From contig NZ_AVCC01000007.1 of the NCBI RefSeq assembly GCF_000622895.1, positions 1 to 64,000 on the forward strand: a DNA stretch of 64,000 nucleotides, in the 5' to 3' direction. The notes beneath the pieces are model-generated. The model was not told the DNA's origin. It did no database searches and saw only the letters and a list, made by a program, of their open reading frames with translations. The DNA comes from Herminiimonas sp. CN. Its GTDB lineage: Bacteria; Pseudomonadota; Gammaproteobacteria; Burkholderiales; Burkholderiaceae_D. Below, piece by piece: positions 25,849 to 36,914 of this stretch (positions are counted from its first letter, which is position 1; each line of letters starts with the position of its first letter). Made by a program: the position numbers and the translations under genes.

Positions 25849-28800
25849 GCGCAATGACATTAAAAGCATCCTGATTATTGGCGCCGGCCCGATCATTATC
25901 GGCCAGGCCTGCGAATTCGATTATTCCGGCGCGCAAGCGTGCAAGGCACTGCGTGAAGAGGGTTACAAAGTTATTCTGGTCAACAGCAATCCGGCCACCA
26001 TCATGACCGACCCGGAAATGGCCGACGTAACCTACATCGAACCGATTACCTGGCAAGTGGTGGAGCGCATTATCGACAAGGAGCGCCCGGATGCGATCCT
26101 GCCGACCATGGGTGGCCAGACCGCACTGAACTGCGCGCTGGATTTGCACAATAACGGCGTGTTGGCGAAATACAAATGTGAACTGATCGGCGCTTCGCCG
26201 GAAGCGATCGACAAGGCGGAAGACCGTTCCAAGTTCAAGCAGGCAATGACCAAAATCGGCTTGGGTTCTGCCCGTTCCGGCGTTGCGCATACGATGGAAG
26301 AATCCTGGACAGTACAAAAGGAACTCGGTTTTCCGGTCATCATTCGTCCCTCGTTTACGATGGGCGGCACCGGCGGCGGCATCGCGTACAACGCGGAAGA
26401 ATTCGAAACTATCTGCAAACGCGGCCTGGAAGCGTCTCCGACTTCCGAGTTGCTGATCGAGGAGTCGCTGATCGGCTGGAAAGAGTACGAGATGGAAGTG
26501 GTGCGCGACAAGGCGGACAACTGCATCATCGTTTGCTCGATCGAAAATCTGGATCCGATGGGCGTGCACACCGGCGACTCGATTACGGTGGCGCCGGCGC
26601 AGACCCTGACCGACAAGGAGTACCAGATCATGCGCAACGCCTCGCTGGCGGTGCTGCGCGAGATCGGCGTCGATACCGGCGGCTCCAACGTGCAGTTTTC
26701 GATCAATCCGGCAGACGGCCGCATGATCGTCATCGAGATGAATCCGCGCGTGTCGCGTTCTTCCGCGCTGGCGTCGAAAGCGACCGGCTTCCCGATCGCG
26801 AAAATTGCCGCCAAGCTGGCAGTCGGCTTCACGCTCGACGAGTTGCGCAACGAAATCACCGGCGGCGCAACGCCGGCTGCATTCGAGCCGTCGATCGATT
26901 ATGTCGTCACCAAGATTCCGCGTTTTGCCTTCGAGAAATTCCCACAGGCGGATTCGCACCTGACAACACAGATGAAGTCGGTGGGCGAAGTGATGGCGAT
27001 CGGGCGTACTTTCCAGGAATCGTTTCAGAAGGCGCTGCGCGGCCTGGAGGTTGGCGTCGACGGCCTGAACGAAATGACCAAGGACCGCGAAATCATCGAG
27101 GAAGAGCTCGGCGAGCCTGGTCCGGAGCGCATCTGGTACGTCGGCGATGCATTTGCACAAGGCTTCACCTTGGAGGAAGTGCATCAGCTGACGCACATCG
27201 ACATGTGGTTCCTGGTGCAGATCAAGGAAATTGTCGATATCGAACTGTGGCTGGAAACCCAGACCCTGGATGCGCTCGACAAACCGCTGCTGTACAAGCT
27301 CAAGCAAAAAGGCTTTGCCGACCGTCGTCTGGCCAAGTTGCTCAAGACTACCGATACCGCGGTGCGCGAGAAGCGTCATGCGCTGAACATCCGCCCGGTC
27401 TACAAGCGGGTCGATACCTGCGCCGCCGAGTTCGCGACCAACACCGCGTACATGTACTCGACCTATGACGAAGAGTGCGAAGCGCAGCCGACCGACCGCA
27501 AAAAAATCATGGTGCTGGGCGGCGGCCCGAACCGTATCGGCCAGGGCATCGAGTTCGACTATTGCTGCGTGCATGCGGCGCTGGCGATGCGCGAAGATGG
27601 CTACGAAACCATCATGGTCAACTGCAACCCTGAAACGGTCTCGACCGATTACGATACCTCGGATCGCTTGTATTTTGAATCGCTGACGCTGGAAGACGTG
27701 CTGGAAATCGTTGCCATAGAAAAACCGTTCGGCGTCATCGTCCAGTACGGCGGCCAGACGCCGCTGAAACTGGCGCTCGACCTGGAGGCCAACGGCGTAC
27801 CTATCATCGGCACTTCGCCCGATATGATCGATGCGGCCGAGGATCGCGAGCGCTTCCAGCAATTGCTGCAGGAACTGAATCTGCTGCAACCGCCCAACCG
27901 CACCGCGCGCACCGAGCAGGAAGCGCTGGAAAAGGCAATGGAGATCGGTTATCCGCTGGTGGTGCGCCCGTCGTATGTGCTGGGTGGCCGTGCGATGGAA
28001 ATCGTGCATGAACAGCGCGACCTGGAACGCTATATGCGCGAAGCGGTCAAGGTGTCGCATGATTCGCCGGTATTGCTGGATCGTTTCCTCAACGACGCAA
28101 TCGAGTGCGATGTCGACTGCATCAGCGATGGCACCCGAACCTTCATCGGCGGCGTGATGGAACATATCGAGCAGGCAGGCGTGCATTCCGGCGACTCCGC
28201 GTGTTCGCTGCCGCCGTACTCGCTGTCGCAGGAAACCATTGATGTGCTGAAGCAGCAAACTGCATTGATGGCAAAGGGCTTGAATGTGGTGGGGTTGATG
28301 AATGTGCAGTTTGCCATCCAGCAAAAGGATGGCAAGGATGTTGTGTATGTGCTGGAAGTCAATCCGCGCGCTTCGCGCACGGTGCCTTTCGTCTCCAAGG
28401 CCACGGGGCTGCAATTGGCCAAGATTGCAGCGCGCTGCATGGTTGGGCAGTCGCTGGAGAGTCAGGGCATTTTGCACGAAGTGGTGCCATCTTATTACAG
28501 CGTCAAGGAAGCGGTTTTCCCGTTCGTGAAATTCCCCGGCGTCGATACTATTCTCGGCCCGGAGATGAAATCCACCGGTGAGGTGATGGGCGTCGGCAAG
28601 ACCTTCGGCGAGGCCTTTGTCAAAGCCCAACTTGGCGCAGGCGTGAAGTTGCCGAAGTCGGGCAAGGTGTTCATCAGCGTCAAGGCCAGCGACAAGCCGA
28701 TCGCAGTACAAGTTGCCAAGGATCTGGCCCGGCTCGGATTTGCCATTGTCGCCACAAAAGGTACGGCAGCGGCCATCAGCGCAGCCGGAGTGCCGGTGAC

Positions 28801-29059
28801 GATGGTCAACAAGAAGAGCGAAGGCCGCCCGCACGTGGTGGACATGATCAAGAACAATGAAATTGCCATGGTCATCAACACGGTCGAGGAAAAGCGGAGC
28901 GCGATCATTGATTCACGTGCCATCCGCACTTCTGCGCTGGCAGCGCGTGTAACGACGTTTACCACTATTTTCGGTGCGGAAGCGGCGGTGCAGGGAATGG
29001 CGCATCTGGACGAGTTGCATGTCTATGATTTACAAGGACTGCATAAAACCCTACACTAA
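25841..29059 (+). CDS. carB: Carbamoyl-phosphate synthase large subunit
   Basis: Synthetase subunit of 1072 residues that makes carbamoyl phosphate from bicarbonate, ammonia and two ATP. Two homologous halves, each with ATP-grasp modules, are evident: [22 protein letters not shown] near the N-terminus and [19 protein letters not shown] near residue 550. The C-terminal MGS-like allosteric domain begins near [22 protein letters not shown]. The start ATG 25841 overlaps carA by 8 nt, so translation is coupled. The opposite strand is also open over most of this length but shows no coding logic. Confidence 0.98.
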   Translation: MPKRNDIKSILIIGAGPIIIGQACEFDYSGAQACKALREEGYKVILVNSNPATIMTDPEMADVTYIEPITWQVVERIIDKERPDAILPTMGGQTALNCALDLHNNGVLAKYKCELIGASPEAIDKAEDRSKFKQAMTKIGLGSARSGVAHTMEESWTVQKELGFPVIIRPSFTMGGTGGGIAYNAEEFETICKRGLEASPTSELLIEESLIGWKEYEMEVVRDKADNCIIVCSIENLDPMGVHTGDSITVAPAQTLTDKEYQIMRNASLAVLREIGVDTGGSNVQFSINPADGRMIVIEMNPRVSRSSALASKATGFPIAKIAAKLAVGFTLDELRNEITGGATPAAFEPSIDYVVTKIPRFAFEKFPQADSHLTTQMKSVGEVMAIGRTFQESFQKALRGLEVGVDGLNEMTKDREIIEEELGEPGPERIWYVGDAFAQGFTLEEVHQLTHIDMWFLVQIKEIVDIELWLETQTLDALDKPLLYKLKQKGFADRRLAKLLKTTDTAVREKRHALNIRPVYKRVDTCAAEFATNTAYMYSTYDEECEAQPTDRKKIMVLGGGPNRIGQGIEFDYCCVHAALAMREDGYETIMVNCNPETVSTDYDTSDRLYFESLTLEDVLEIVAIEKPFGVIVQYGGQTPLKLALDLEANGVPIIGTSPDMIDAAEDRERFQQLLQELNLLQPPNRTARTEQEALEKAMEIGYPLVVRPSYVLGGRAMEIVHEQRDLERYMREAVKVSHDSPVLLDRFLNDAIECDVDCISDGTRTFIGGVMEHIEQAGVHSGDSACSLPPYSLSQETIDVLKQQTALMAKGLNVVGLMNVQFAIQQKDGKDVVYVLEVNPRASRTVPFVSKATGLQLAKIAARCMVGQSLESQGILHEVVPSYYSVKEAVFPFVKFPGVDTILGPEMKSTGEVMGVGKTFGEAFVKAQLGAGVKLPKSGKVFISVKASDKPIAVQVAKDLARLGFAIVATKGTAAAISAAGVPVTMVNKKSEGRPHVVDMIKNNEIAMVINTVEEKRSAIIDSRAIRTSALAARVTTFTTIFGAEAAVQGMAHLDELHVYDLQGLHKTLH

Positions 29060-29083
29060 GGCAATAGTCAAATCCCCAACCTG

Positions 29084-29133
29084 CAGAGGTCATTAACGGC
29101 GCTGAGCTTGCTCGGCGCTAGTTATGACCTCTG
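29084..29133 (+). promoter_or_regulatory. Long stem-loop between carB and greA
   Basis: CAGAGGTCAT pairs with ATGACCTCTG, continues through TAAC / GTTA with one bulged T, and has an inner GCGC-GAGC / GCTC-GCGC helix around a TT loop, followed by TAGCTTTT. It ends 24 nt before the greA ATG. It could terminate carAB transcription or act as a greA leader hairpin. The T-run is weak. Confidence 0.55.
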
Positions 29134-29157
29134 TAGCTTTTAATATAGTTGAAAATT

Positions 29158-29634
29158 ATGAGCTCAGTACCTATTACCAAGCACGGCGCCGAACTTCTGA
29201 AGCAAGAATTGCATCGCCTGAAGACAAAAGAACGCCATGAAGTCATTAATGCAATTTCTGAAGCGCGCGCGCAGGGCGATTTATCGGAAAATGCCGAGTA
29301 TGAGGCGGCCAAGGAAAAGCAGAGTTTTATCGAGGGGCGGATTCAGGATCTGGAAGGTAAGCTGGGCGCTGCCCAGATTATCGACCCATTGTTGCTGGAC
29401 GCCGAGGGGCGCGTGGTGTTTGCTTCCACTGTTTACCTCGAAGACCTGGAATCGGAACAGAAAGTGACCTATCAAATCGTCGGTGAAGACGAGGCTGACA
29501 TAAAGGAATTGAAAGTGTCGGTGACGTCCCCCATAGCGCGCGCGCTGATTGGCAAGTCGGCCGGGGATGTGGTCGAAGTCAAGGCGCCGGCAGGTATCCG
29601 CGAATATGAAATTCTGGAAGTGCGTTACATCTGA
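29158..29634 (+). CDS. greA: Transcription elongation factor GreA
   Basis: Rescues backtracked RNA polymerase by stimulating transcript cleavage. The start at ATG 29158 gives exactly 158 residues, the standard GreA length; a TTG at 29149 is in frame. The N-terminal coiled coil carries the acidic tip [15 protein letters not shown] with the two catalytic acids, and the C-terminal FKBP-like domain ends [21 protein letters not shown]. There is no clear SD, only a strong stem-loop just upstream. The carB-greA order is common in betaproteobacteria. Confidence 0.97.
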   Translation: MSSVPITKHGAELLKQELHRLKTKERHEVINAISEARAQGDLSENAEYEAAKEKQSFIEGRIQDLEGKLGAAQIIDPLLLDAEGRVVFASTVYLEDLESEQKVTYQIVGEDEADIKELKVSVTSPIARALIGKSAGDVVEVKAPAGIREYEILEVRYI

Positions 29635-29718
29635 AGTCCCTGCGCTGCCATGCTATCCGGGGATGCCAGCCATGTGGCGGCACCCCATCCGGTTTTTGCA
29701 TGGGCCGGAAGATCAGTG

Positions 29719-29803
29719 GGAGTATGCTGGAAAATATATCATTTCCCGCATATTAATGCTGTGGGAAAATTTATACTCCAATGACCTGATGTATTTCTGA
29801 CGG
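29719..29803 (+). repeat. Dispersed intergenic repeat, copy D
   Basis: GGAGTATG (29719), TTCCCGCAT with its G at offset 29, an AATTTATAC block about 20 nt later, and GTATTT farther on after a roughly 7-nt insertion. The centre folds as TTTCCC-GCAT / ATGC-(TGT)-GGGAAA. A second inverted terminal match, ATACTCC, lies at 29773. It sits 85 nt after greA in the same orientation and ends just before the yhbY stop. Confidence 0.75.
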
Positions 29804-29809
29804 TGGATT

Positions 29810-30283
29810 CTATTTGCTTCCGAGTGCGCTTTTCTTGGCGCTGGTTTGGCGCGGCTTGGCGCGCTTGATGGTGCCGCCTTCGGTGACGCGTTCGTTGCCT
29901 TTGAGCATCACTTTGGTGACTGAGGGGCGCTTCGTGCCGCTGGCACTAGGTTTGACAATCGTCACCTCGCGCATGCCTCGGCCCTTTTTCTCGCTGCGTT
30001 CTTTTGGCGCTTCTTTTTGCGGACGGTAAATCACCAGCAGTTTGCCGATATGCTGCACCGGAGTCGCCTTGAGGTGTTCGCACATGGTGTCGTACATGGC
30101 AATTCGTGCTTCACGGTCATCCCCGAAAACCCGTACTTTGATTAACCCGTGTGCATCCAGCCCCGCATCAATTTCCTTGAGTACGGCAGGTGTCAGGCCG
30201 GCTTCGCCGATCAACACGATGGGGTTGAGCGCATGCGCTTCTGAGCGGAGTGCGCTACGTTCTACAGGGGTAAGTTTCAACAT
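29810..30283 (-). CDS. YhbY/CRS1-type RNA-binding ribosome assembly factor
   Basis: A CRM-domain protein associated with 50S subunit precursors. It has 157 residues. Residues 1-95 are the YhbY domain (LTPVERSALRSEAHALNPIVLIGEAGLT; GLIKVRVFGDDREAR; QHIGKLLVIYRP). The remaining 60 form a basic, disordered tail rich in Lys, Arg and Ser that E. coli YhbY lacks; such extensions are common in Burkholderiales and may bind RNA. It is divergent from rlmE with 47 nt between, the classic arrangement. Confidence 0.92.
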   Translation of the reverse strand: MLKLTPVERSALRSEAHALNPIVLIGEAGLTPAVLKEIDAGLDAHGLIKVRVFGDDREARIAMYDTMCEHLKATPVQHIGKLLVIYRPQKEAPKERSEKKGRGMREVTIVKPSASGTKRPSVTKVMLKGNERVTEGGTIKRAKPRQTSAKKSALGSK

Positions 30284-30330
30284 GATTTCGGTAACCGACT
30301 AATATCTTCTAAAGGCACTATTCTACGCGA

Positions 30331-30975
30331 ATGGCTAAAAACAAATTAAACAAAAACTGGCTGCACGATCATATCAACGATCCCTATGTAAGGCTGGCGC
30401 AGAAAGAGGGTTATCGCGCCCGGGCCGCATACAAGCTCAAAGAGATTGATGAGGATGAAAAATTGATCAAGCGCGGCCAGGTCATCGTCGATCTGGGCTC
30501 CACTCCGGGCAGTTGGTCGCAGTATGTCCGCAATAAACTCTCCGGCCAGGATGGCGGTGGCATTCATGGCACGGTTATCGGCCTGGACATGCTGCCGATG
30601 GAGCCGATCGCGGATGTGCATTTTATCCTGGGGGATTTTCGCGAAGAGGGCCCCTTGCTGGCGCTGGAAAATCTGCTGGCAGGGCGCAAGGCGGATCTTG
30701 TTTTATCCGATATGGCGCCAAATTTATCCGGTATCGCCGTCGCCGATGCAGCGCGGGTTGAATATCTGATCGATCTGGCAATCGCTTTCGCCAAGGCGCA
30801 TATGAAGCCGTCCGGCTCTTTGCTGGTTAAATGCTTTAACGGCACCGGTTTTAATGATATTTTGGCGAAATTCAAGCAGGAATTCAAAGTTGTTTCACAA
30901 AAGAAACCGAAAGCAAGTCGGGATAAATCTTCCGAGATATTTCTGTTGGGAAAAGTTTTGAAAAATCCGGAGTAA
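30331..30975 (+). CDS. rlmE: 23S rRNA 2'-O-ribose U2552 methyltransferase RlmE (FtsJ)
   Basis: SAM-dependent methyltransferase acting on the A-loop of 23S rRNA, important for 50S maturation. It has 214 residues. [20 protein letters not shown] precedes the SAM motif [16 protein letters not shown], and the K-D-K-E tetrad is recognisable in [14 protein letters not shown] and LLVKCFNG. The C-terminus [16 protein letters not shown] is the family signature. It lies upstream of ftsH, as in E. coli. Confidence 0.97.
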   Translation: MAKNKLNKNWLHDHINDPYVRLAQKEGYRARAAYKLKEIDEDEKLIKRGQVIVDLGSTPGSWSQYVRNKLSGQDGGGIHGTVIGLDMLPMEPIADVHFILGDFREEGPLLALENLLAGRKADLVLSDMAPNLSGIAVADAARVEYLIDLAIAFAKAHMKPSGSLLVKCFNGTGFNDILAKFKQEFKVVSQKKPKASRDKSSEIFLLGKVLKNPE

Positions 30976-31100
30976 TTGCACTTCATGCCTTGATTTTCAT
31001 CGGGGGCAATCGCATATGCGCTAAGACAGGCGCATGACATTGCGAGTAAAATCAGCACATTAGGATAGCAACAGAGCGCTTTCGCGCTAAAGGAGTTCTT

Positions 31101-32987
31101 GTGAACAATATGTTTTCCAAAACGGCAATTTGGGTCGTGATTGCCCTCGTGCTATTTACCGTGTTCAAGCAGTTCGACAGCCGGGCGCTGACGAACGGCG
31201 CCACACCTATCCAGTACTCCGATTTTCTGGATGAAGTGAAGGCGCAGCGCATCAAGGAAGCGGTCATCGAGGATCGCAGCATTGTTGCGACTACGACCGA
31301 AGGCAAGAAGGTCAAGACTTCGGTCACGTATCTGGATCGGGGCCTGATTGGCGACTTGGTCAATAACGGCGTCAAATTCGATGTCAAGCAACCGGAAGAG
31401 CAGTCTTTCCTGTCGCAAATATTCATTTCCTGGTTCCCGATGCTATTGTTGATTGGGGTGTGGGTATTCTTCATGCGTCAAATGCAAGGTGGCGGCAAGG
31501 GCGGCGCTTTTTCTTTTGGTAAATCCAAAGCGCGCATGCTTGATGAGGCCAGCAATACAGTGACTTTTGCCGACGTGGCCGGTTGTGACGAGGCCAAGGA
31601 AGAAGTGCAAGAGCTGGTCGATTTTCTGAAGGAGCCGACCCGCTTCCAGAAACTGGGTGGTCGTATTCCGCGTGGCGTTCTGATGGTCGGACCGCCGGGC
31701 ACTGGTAAGACCCTGTTGGCGCGCGCCATCGCTGGCGAAGCGAAAGTGCCTTTCTTTACCATCTCAGGTTCCGACTTCGTCGAAATGTTCGTCGGCGTGG
31801 GCGCGTCACGTGTGCGCGACATGTTCGAAAACGCGAAGAAGAATTCGCCGTGCATTATCTTTATCGATGAAATCGATGCGGTAGGGCGCCATCGTGGCGC
31901 CGGCATGGGCGGTGGCAACGACGAGCGCGAACAAACCTTGAACCAGATGCTGGTCGAGATGGATGGCTTTGAGCCCAATTCTGGCGTCATCGTGGTTGCC
32001 GCCACCAACCGTGCCGACGTGCTCGACAAGGCGCTGTTACGTCCCGGCCGTTTTGACCGTCAAGTAGTGGTAGGTTTGCCTGATATTCGCGGCCGCGAAC
32101 AGATCCTGATGGTGCACATGCGCAAGGTACCGATTGCACCCGATGTCAAGGCAGACATTCTGGCGCGCGGAACTCCCGGTTTTTCGGGCGCTGACTTGGC
32201 CAATCTGGTCAATGAAGCCGCACTGTTTGCAGCCAGACGCAATAAGCGACTGGTCGAAATGAAGGATTTCGAGGATGCCAAGGACAAAATCGTGATGGGT
32301 CCCGAACGCAAGTCTGCGGTCATGCGCGAGGAAGAGCGCCGGAATACCGCTTTTCATGAGTCAGGCCATGCGGTAGTGGCAAAGCTGCTGCCGAAAGCGG
32401 ACCCAGTGCATAAAGTCACCATCATGCCGCGTGGTTTCGCCCTCGGGCTGACTTGGCAACTGCCGGAGCATGATCGCGTCAACATGTACAAGGACAAGAT
32501 GCTGGAAGAAATTGCCATCCTGTTCGGTGGCCGCATCTCGGAAGAAATTTTCATGCATCAGATGTCGACCGGCGCGTCGAATGACTTTGAACGTGCTACC
32601 AAGCTGGCGCGCGCGATGGTGACGCGCTATGGTATGTCCGAGTCGCTCGGAACGATGGTGTATGAGGATGCCGAGCAAGATGCCTATTTTGGACGGGCAT
32701 CGGCAAAGACGGTATCCGAGGCGACGCAACAAAAAGTTGACACAGAGATCCGACGCATTCTGGATGAGCAATATGCACTGTCGCGTAAATTGCTGGAAGA
32801 AAATCGTGAAAAGGTTGAGCTCATGGCCAAAACTCTGCTCGAATGGGAGACCATCGATGCCGATCAAATCAACGACATCATGGAAGGCAACGCGCCGCGT
32901 CCGCCTAAAGAAGGCATCCCGGCCAAGCGTTCTTCTTCCGACAGCAGTTCCGGCGGCGTAACTCCCAACGCGACGGCACCTGCCTGA
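31101..32987 (+). CDS. ftsH: ATP-dependent zinc metalloprotease FtsH
   Basis: Membrane-anchored AAA+ protease controlling membrane protein quality and regulators such as LpxC and sigma-32. It has 628 residues with a GTG start after AAAGGAG. Two N-terminal membrane helices flank a periplasmic domain (residues about 5-24 and 105-125). Walker A is GPPGTGKT from residue 197, the pore loop [14 protein letters not shown] follows, and the zinc site HESGH starts at His419. The C-terminal tail is Ser/Thr/Pro-rich. A small hairpin AGCGC-TTTC-GCGCT sits just upstream of the SD. Confidence 0.98.
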   Translation: MNNMFSKTAIWVVIALVLFTVFKQFDSRALTNGATPIQYSDFLDEVKAQRIKEAVIEDRSIVATTTEGKKVKTSVTYLDRGLIGDLVNNGVKFDVKQPEEQSFLSQIFISWFPMLLLIGVWVFFMRQMQGGGKGGAFSFGKSKARMLDEASNTVTFADVAGCDEAKEEVQELVDFLKEPTRFQKLGGRIPRGVLMVGPPGTGKTLLARAIAGEAKVPFFTISGSDFVEMFVGVGASRVRDMFENAKKNSPCIIFIDEIDAVGRHRGAGMGGGNDEREQTLNQMLVEMDGFEPNSGVIVVAATNRADVLDKALLRPGRFDRQVVVGLPDIRGREQILMVHMRKVPIAPDVKADILARGTPGFSGADLANLVNEAALFAARRNKRLVEMKDFEDAKDKIVMGPERKSAVMREEERRNTAFHESGHAVVAKLLPKADPVHKVTIMPRGFALGLTWQLPEHDRVNMYKDKMLEEIAILFGGRISEEIFMHQMSTGASNDFERATKLARAMVTRYGMSESLGTMVYEDAEQDAYFGRASAKTVSEATQQKVDTEIRRILDEQYALSRKLLEENREKVELMAKTLLEWETIDADQINDIMEGNAPRPPKEGIPAKRSSSDSSSGGVTPNATAPA

Positions 32988-33031
32988 CCAGACAAAGCTG
33001 CGGTCAGGCAGGAACTGGATGAAATGACAAG

Positions 33032-33059
33032 GGTGGGGCTATTTGGTCCCACCTTTTTT
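33032..33059 (+). terminator. ftsH terminator abutting the folP start
   Basis: GGTGGG (33032-33037) pairs with CCCACC (33048-33053) and six Ts follow. The first possible folP start codon is only 2 nt beyond the T-run, so folP either depends on read-through or has a promoter overlapping this element. Confidence 0.8.
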
Positions 33060-33061
33060 AT

Positions 33062-33910
33062 ATGATTGATATGGAAAATTACTTTCAATGCGGGCGCTAC
33101 CGCCTGCCGCTGCGAGAGGGCGAACGGCCGCTTGTAATGGGTGTGCTGAATGCGACCCCGGATTCTTTTTCCGATGGGGGGCAATATCTTGCGCTGGAAT
33201 CTGCGCTGTCGCGTGCCGAACAGATGATTGCAGAGGGTGTTGATATCATCGATATCGGCGGTGAAACCACGCGTCCCGGCGCGAAAATGCTGCCGCTGGA
33301 GCAGGAGTTGCAGCGCGTAATGCCATTGGTTTATGCCTTGCGCGATTGCGGCAAACCGCTTTCAATCGACACTTACAAGCCGCAGGTCATGCGCGAAGCC
33401 CTGGCGGCAGGCGCCGATATGATTAATGACATCAATGGCTTTCGTGCGGAAGGCGCAGTGGACGCCGTTAAAGGCAGTGATTGCGGCTTGTGCGTGATGC
33501 ACATGCAAAATCAGCCGCAAAACATGCAGGATGATCCGCACTATGCCGACATGGTGGATGAGGTGACCGGTTTTTTACGCGAACGCGTCGCCGTGCTGCA
33601 GGCGGCAGATGTTTCCCGCTCGCGCATCTGCATCGACCCCGGGTTTGGCTTCGGCAAAACCTTATCGCATAACCTCGCCCTGCTCAAGGGTATAGCTTCA
33701 ATGCAGGAGGCGCTGGATTTGCCTTTGCTGGCGGGAATGTCGCGCAAATCCATGCTGGGTGCAATAACCGGCCAGCCGGTTGAGAAGCGACTGGCCGCCA
33801 GTCTTGCCGCGGCCCTGGTTGCGACAGCCAATGGCGCCAGGATATTGCGCGTGCATGATGTGGCAGAAACGATTGACGCTCTTGCAGTCTGGCAAGCTGC
33901 GATGCGATAA
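33062..33910 (+). CDS. folP: Dihydropteroate synthase
   Basis: Condenses p-aminobenzoate with dihydropterin pyrophosphate in folate synthesis and is the target of sulfonamides. It has 282 residues from ATG 33062; ATG 33071 is nearly as good and neither has an SD. The signatures are [40 protein letters not shown] and the C-terminal [12 protein letters not shown]. The usual LNVTPDS reads LNATPDS here. glmM follows after 20 nt, so folP-glmM form an operon, as in many proteobacteria. Confidence 0.96.
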   Translation: MIDMENYFQCGRYRLPLREGERPLVMGVLNATPDSFSDGGQYLALESALSRAEQMIAEGVDIIDIGGETTRPGAKMLPLEQELQRVMPLVYALRDCGKPLSIDTYKPQVMREALAAGADMINDINGFRAEGAVDAVKGSDCGLCVMHMQNQPQNMQDDPHYADMVDEVTGFLRERVAVLQAADVSRSRICIDPGFGFGKTLSHNLALLKGIASMQEALDLPLLAGMSRKSMLGAITGQPVEKRLAASLAAALVATANGARILRVHDVAETIDALAVWQAAMR

Positions 33911-33930
33911 ACAGAACAACAAGGATCACA

Positions 33931-35253
33931 ATGTCGAGAAAATATTTCGGTACCGATGGTGTGCGCGGCCGCGTGGGCGAAGCGCCGATTACGCCTGATT
34001 TCGTCATGCGGCTCGGTTATGCCGCAGGAAGGGTGTTAACGCAGACCGACGTCAAGCCGGCGGTATTGATTGGCAAGGACACGCGGATTTCCGGTTACAT
34101 GCTGGAGGCGGCGCTGGAGGCAGGATTTTCCGCTGCCGGCGTGGATGTAATACTGGCCGGTCCGGTGCCGACACCGGCGGTAGCCTATCTGACGCGCGCG
34201 CTGCGGCTGTCGGCCGGCGTTGTCATTTCTGCCTCCCATAACCCATATTACGATAACGGGATCAAGTTTTTTTCGGCCCAGGGCAATAAGTTGCCGGATG
34301 ATGTCGAGCAGGCAATCGAAGCTGCGCTGGATGCTCCGATGTCCTGCGTATCTTCCGAGAGGTTGGGGAAGGCGCGCCGCATCGATGATGCGCGGGGGCG
34401 GTATGTCGAATTTTGCAAGTCGACTTTTCCGACCGAACTGGATTTGCGCGGACTCAAAATAGTTCTCGACTGTGCCCATGGTGCCGCTTACCAGATTGCC
34501 CCGTTGGTATTTCACGAGCTGGGCGCCGAGGTCGTGACCATTGGAAATCAGCCGAATGGCTTGAATATCAATGACGGTTTCGGCGCCACTGCGCCCGAGG
34601 CATTGACGCTTGCCGTGCGTGCCCATCAGGCCGATCTCGGGATTGCGCTGGATGGCGATGCTGATCGCTTGCTGATGACCGACGCTTCCGGCTGCCTGTA
34701 TAACGGCGATCAACTATTGTATTTGATGATCAAGGATCGCTTGAAAAACGGCCCTGTAGTCGGCGCAGTCGGGACCCTGATGACCAATATGGCGCTGGAA
34801 GTCGCCCTGAAAAAAATGGGCGTCGGCTTTGCCCGTGCCAAGGTTGGCGATCGCTACGTGCTCGAAGTGTTGCGCGAGCGCGGCTGGATTCTGGGCGGCG
34901 AGGGTTCAGGTCATTTGTTGTGTCTTGACAAGCAGACTACCGGCGACGGCATCGTTTCAGCGCTACAAGTCCTGTCTGCCTTGAAACGCAGCGGCATGAC
35001 GCTGGCGCAGTCGGTCGCTGACTTGCTGCTGTTCCCGCAGACTTTAATCAATGTCAGGGTGCCAGCCGGTTTCGATTGGCTGAAAAACTCCGCGATGGTG
35101 GCCGAGAAAGAGCAAGTCGAGCGTGAGTTGGGCGACAACGGCCGTGTACTGATTCGTCCGTCCGGCACCGAGCCCCTGATCCGCGTGATGGTCGAGGCTC
35201 AATGCGCTGATCTGGCGCAACGGATGGCGCAGCGCATTGCCGACAGAATTTGA
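33931..35253 (+). CDS. glmM: Phosphoglucosamine mutase
   Basis: Interconverts glucosamine-6-phosphate and glucosamine-1-phosphate on the route to UDP-GlcNAc. It has 440 residues, close to the usual 445. The N-terminus is [11 protein letters not shown], the phosphoserine is Ser102 in [16 protein letters not shown], the metal site is [11 protein letters not shown], and the C-terminal phosphate-binding loop is [16 protein letters not shown]. An AAGGA SD lies 8 nt before the ATG. Confidence 0.97.
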   Translation: MSRKYFGTDGVRGRVGEAPITPDFVMRLGYAAGRVLTQTDVKPAVLIGKDTRISGYMLEAALEAGFSAAGVDVILAGPVPTPAVAYLTRALRLSAGVVISASHNPYYDNGIKFFSAQGNKLPDDVEQAIEAALDAPMSCVSSERLGKARRIDDARGRYVEFCKSTFPTELDLRGLKIVLDCAHGAAYQIAPLVFHELGAEVVTIGNQPNGLNINDGFGATAPEALTLAVRAHQADLGIALDGDADRLLMTDASGCLYNGDQLLYLMIKDRLKNGPVVGAVGTLMTNMALEVALKKMGVGFARAKVGDRYVLEVLRERGWILGGEGSGHLLCLDKQTTGDGIVSALQVLSALKRSGMTLAQSVADLLLFPQTLINVRVPAGFDWLKNSAMVAEKEQVERELGDNGRVLIRPSGTEPLIRVMVEAQCADLAQRMAQRIADRI

Positions 35254-35321
35254 GTTCAGGCCGATCCGCAGAGCGATTCATGCGCTGGCGTTTGAGTACG
35301 CATCTGCGCTGGCAATTCTTG

Positions 35322-36269
35322 TCAAAGCTGTCCGAGCCTGGCTGCCAGCCTGATTTCTGCTAGCGCTAGTGCTTGCACGGTCGGGTGCAGACCCAGTGCG
35401 ACATGACCGATTCTGGGCAATCCGATGTTATTTGCGCCGGGCAGGTGGCATGACTGTTGTGGCGCCACGATATTGTCGTGCAGGGAATAAATCGAAGTGA
35501 TCAGCGCGCGGCTGGCCGTATCTTCCGCACTGGCCAAATTGCGCAGCCAGTCGGAAGGCTGGCCGCGATCGGCATCGCCATGCCATCGCATTTGCTGGCT
35601 GTTGATACCGATGCCGAATTTTGCCAGCATGGTGCCGTGATGCGGTGTGCCAACAGAGATGATTTTCGCAATTCTACGACTGCCGTACTGATGCAGATAC
35701 ACCCTTGCGGCCAGGCCACCCATGCTGTGCGCGAGGATGATAAGTTGCGTTTTTCCACTTTCCCTGCAGAGTTCTTCAACCGCTTTATTGAGGCTGGCCG
35801 CATAATCATCGATTCCGCCCAGTAATGGTTCCAGGTCGATGCCCTTGTGGCTGATATTCGACCGTATCAGGTGGCGTCGCATGCTGTGCCAATAGCCGCT
35901 GTTGCAGCCATATCCGTGAATTAATAGTACCGGCAATCCCGCAGCCTGCGGCGCGACAGTGCCGGAAAACGAGCAGAATGGCATCTGCCAGGAGGTTACC
36001 AGCATGCTGGCCCAGAATTCTTGAAACAATAAACGTCCGCCCGTTTTCCAGGAGAGTCTCTGTTCCGTCGGTAGCGGGCCGCGGTAGCGATAGGCAATGA
36101 AAAAAGTGTTGGCGATCAACATGAAGCGCACCAGGGCGAGCGCGCTAAAACTCAAGATCCATGCCAACGGCATGCTGGCGACAAGGAAATAATGGTGCAA
36201 TACGATGCACAAACCGGCGACCATAATGATTTGTAAAAAAATCAACGCGCGGGTGATCCGTACGATCAT
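35322..36269 (-). CDS. Membrane-anchored alpha/beta hydrolase, lipase-like
   Basis: A 315-residue protein. Two N-terminal membrane segments (residues about 8-28 and 33-60) are followed by an alpha/beta hydrolase domain: oxyanion HGYGCNSGYWHSM, nucleophile AHSMGG, and a likely catalytic Asp in SLHDNIVAP and His in GHVALGLHP. The layout resembles triacylglycerol lipase/PGAP1-like esterases. The substrate is unknown. It is separated from the upstream RDD gene by dispersed repeat copy C and converges with glmM. Confidence 0.82.
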   Translation of the reverse strand: MIVRITRALIFLQIIMVAGLCIVLHHYFLVASMPLAWILSFSALALVRFMLIANTFFIAYRYRGPLPTEQRLSWKTGGRLLFQEFWASMLVTSWQMPFCSFSGTVAPQAAGLPVLLIHGYGCNSGYWHSMRRHLIRSNISHKGIDLEPLLGGIDDYAASLNKAVEELCRESGKTQLIILAHSMGGLAARVYLHQYGSRRIAKIISVGTPHHGTMLAKFGIGINSQQMRWHGDADRGQPSDWLRNLASAEDTASRALITSIYSLHDNIVAPQQSCHLPGANNIGLPRIGHVALGLHPTVQALALAEIRLAARLGQL

Positions 36270-36334
36270 CTGGAACCCGATGTAGCCATAGTAATGAGGT
36301 TTGCACCAATTTTATTTTCTGCGGAATTATAGCT

Positions 36335-36412
36335 GGGGTATATGCATAAACTCCGATTATTCCGCATGATATACGAGATGCATAAATAATACAGGCGCTA
36401 GTATCTATTTTT
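36335..36412 (+). repeat. Dispersed intergenic repeat, copy C
   Basis: GGGGTATA (36335), ATTCCGCAT with its G at offset 29, AATAATACAG 21 nt later, GTATCT 16 nt on and then a T-run. The shared AATAATACAG 10-mer is identical in copies A and B. Its right end supplies the stop codon (TAG, minus strand, 36405-36407) of the RDD-family gene. Confidence 0.75.
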
Positions 36413-36908
36413 TCCGGCTGGGCTGGACGGGAGCCAAGCTGACTAATCTGGTGCCGGCAAGTTTGTCATGCAGAAACTGACGGTCCTTGTCCAGCATTGC
36501 CGTCAGCGCCCACAGGCATATGCCGGCCGCTATTACGCCGATGCTTTCCCAGCCCTTCAGACCCAATGCAAAATTGAGTGCCATGGCCGGCAGAAACCAC
36601 ATCCATGCCAGTAGATAGCGTAGCGCTGCTCTGCTGAATGGGACGTTATCTGTGTCCTGTGCTTCCAGTTTGATATGCCAGGTTTTCATTGCCAGTGTCT
36701 GGCCGCCGCGCATCCAGCAATACAGGAAGTACGCGCCCAGAACGATAAACAGCCAGAATTGTCGCGTATGCCGCAATGTCAGTGCATGACGGCTTTGCGT
36801 GAGGGTATCAAATAGCCATCCGGCAATGAAGACCACGCCAAAAATCAGCATGGCTTCGTACAGCATGCATACCAAACGACGTTTCAGAAGGGCAGGTGGT
36901 TTCAGCAA
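36405..36908 (-). CDS. RDD-family membrane protein
   Basis: A 167-residue membrane protein with the RDD domain: KRRLVCMLYEAMLIFGVVFIAGWLFD in the first helix and TLAMKTWHIKLEAQD in the conserved loop, with four hydrophobic segments overall. Members are thought to transport ions or compatible solutes, but this is poorly defined. It starts at TTG 36908, six nt after the end of the DUF3106 continuation, with no clear SD; the internal ATG at residue 15 is the alternative. It is the last gene of the sigma-factor block, and its stop lies within a repeat element. Confidence 0.85.
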   Translation of the reverse strand: MLKPPALLKRRLVCMLYEAMLIFGVVFIAGWLFDTLTQSRHALTLRHTRQFWLFIVLGAYFLYCWMRGGQTLAMKTWHIKLEAQDTDNVPFSRAALRYLLAWMWFLPAMALNFALGLKGWESIGVIAAGICLWALTAMLDKDRQFLHDKLAGTRLVSLAPVQPSRKK

Positions 36909-36914
36909 GAGGTT

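Noticed and set aside
25610-28834. Open frame of more than 1000 codons on the strand opposite carB
   Set aside because: It is the antisense shadow of carB. The protein is His/Arg/Gln-rich with no domain logic, and carB is unmistakable in the other strand.
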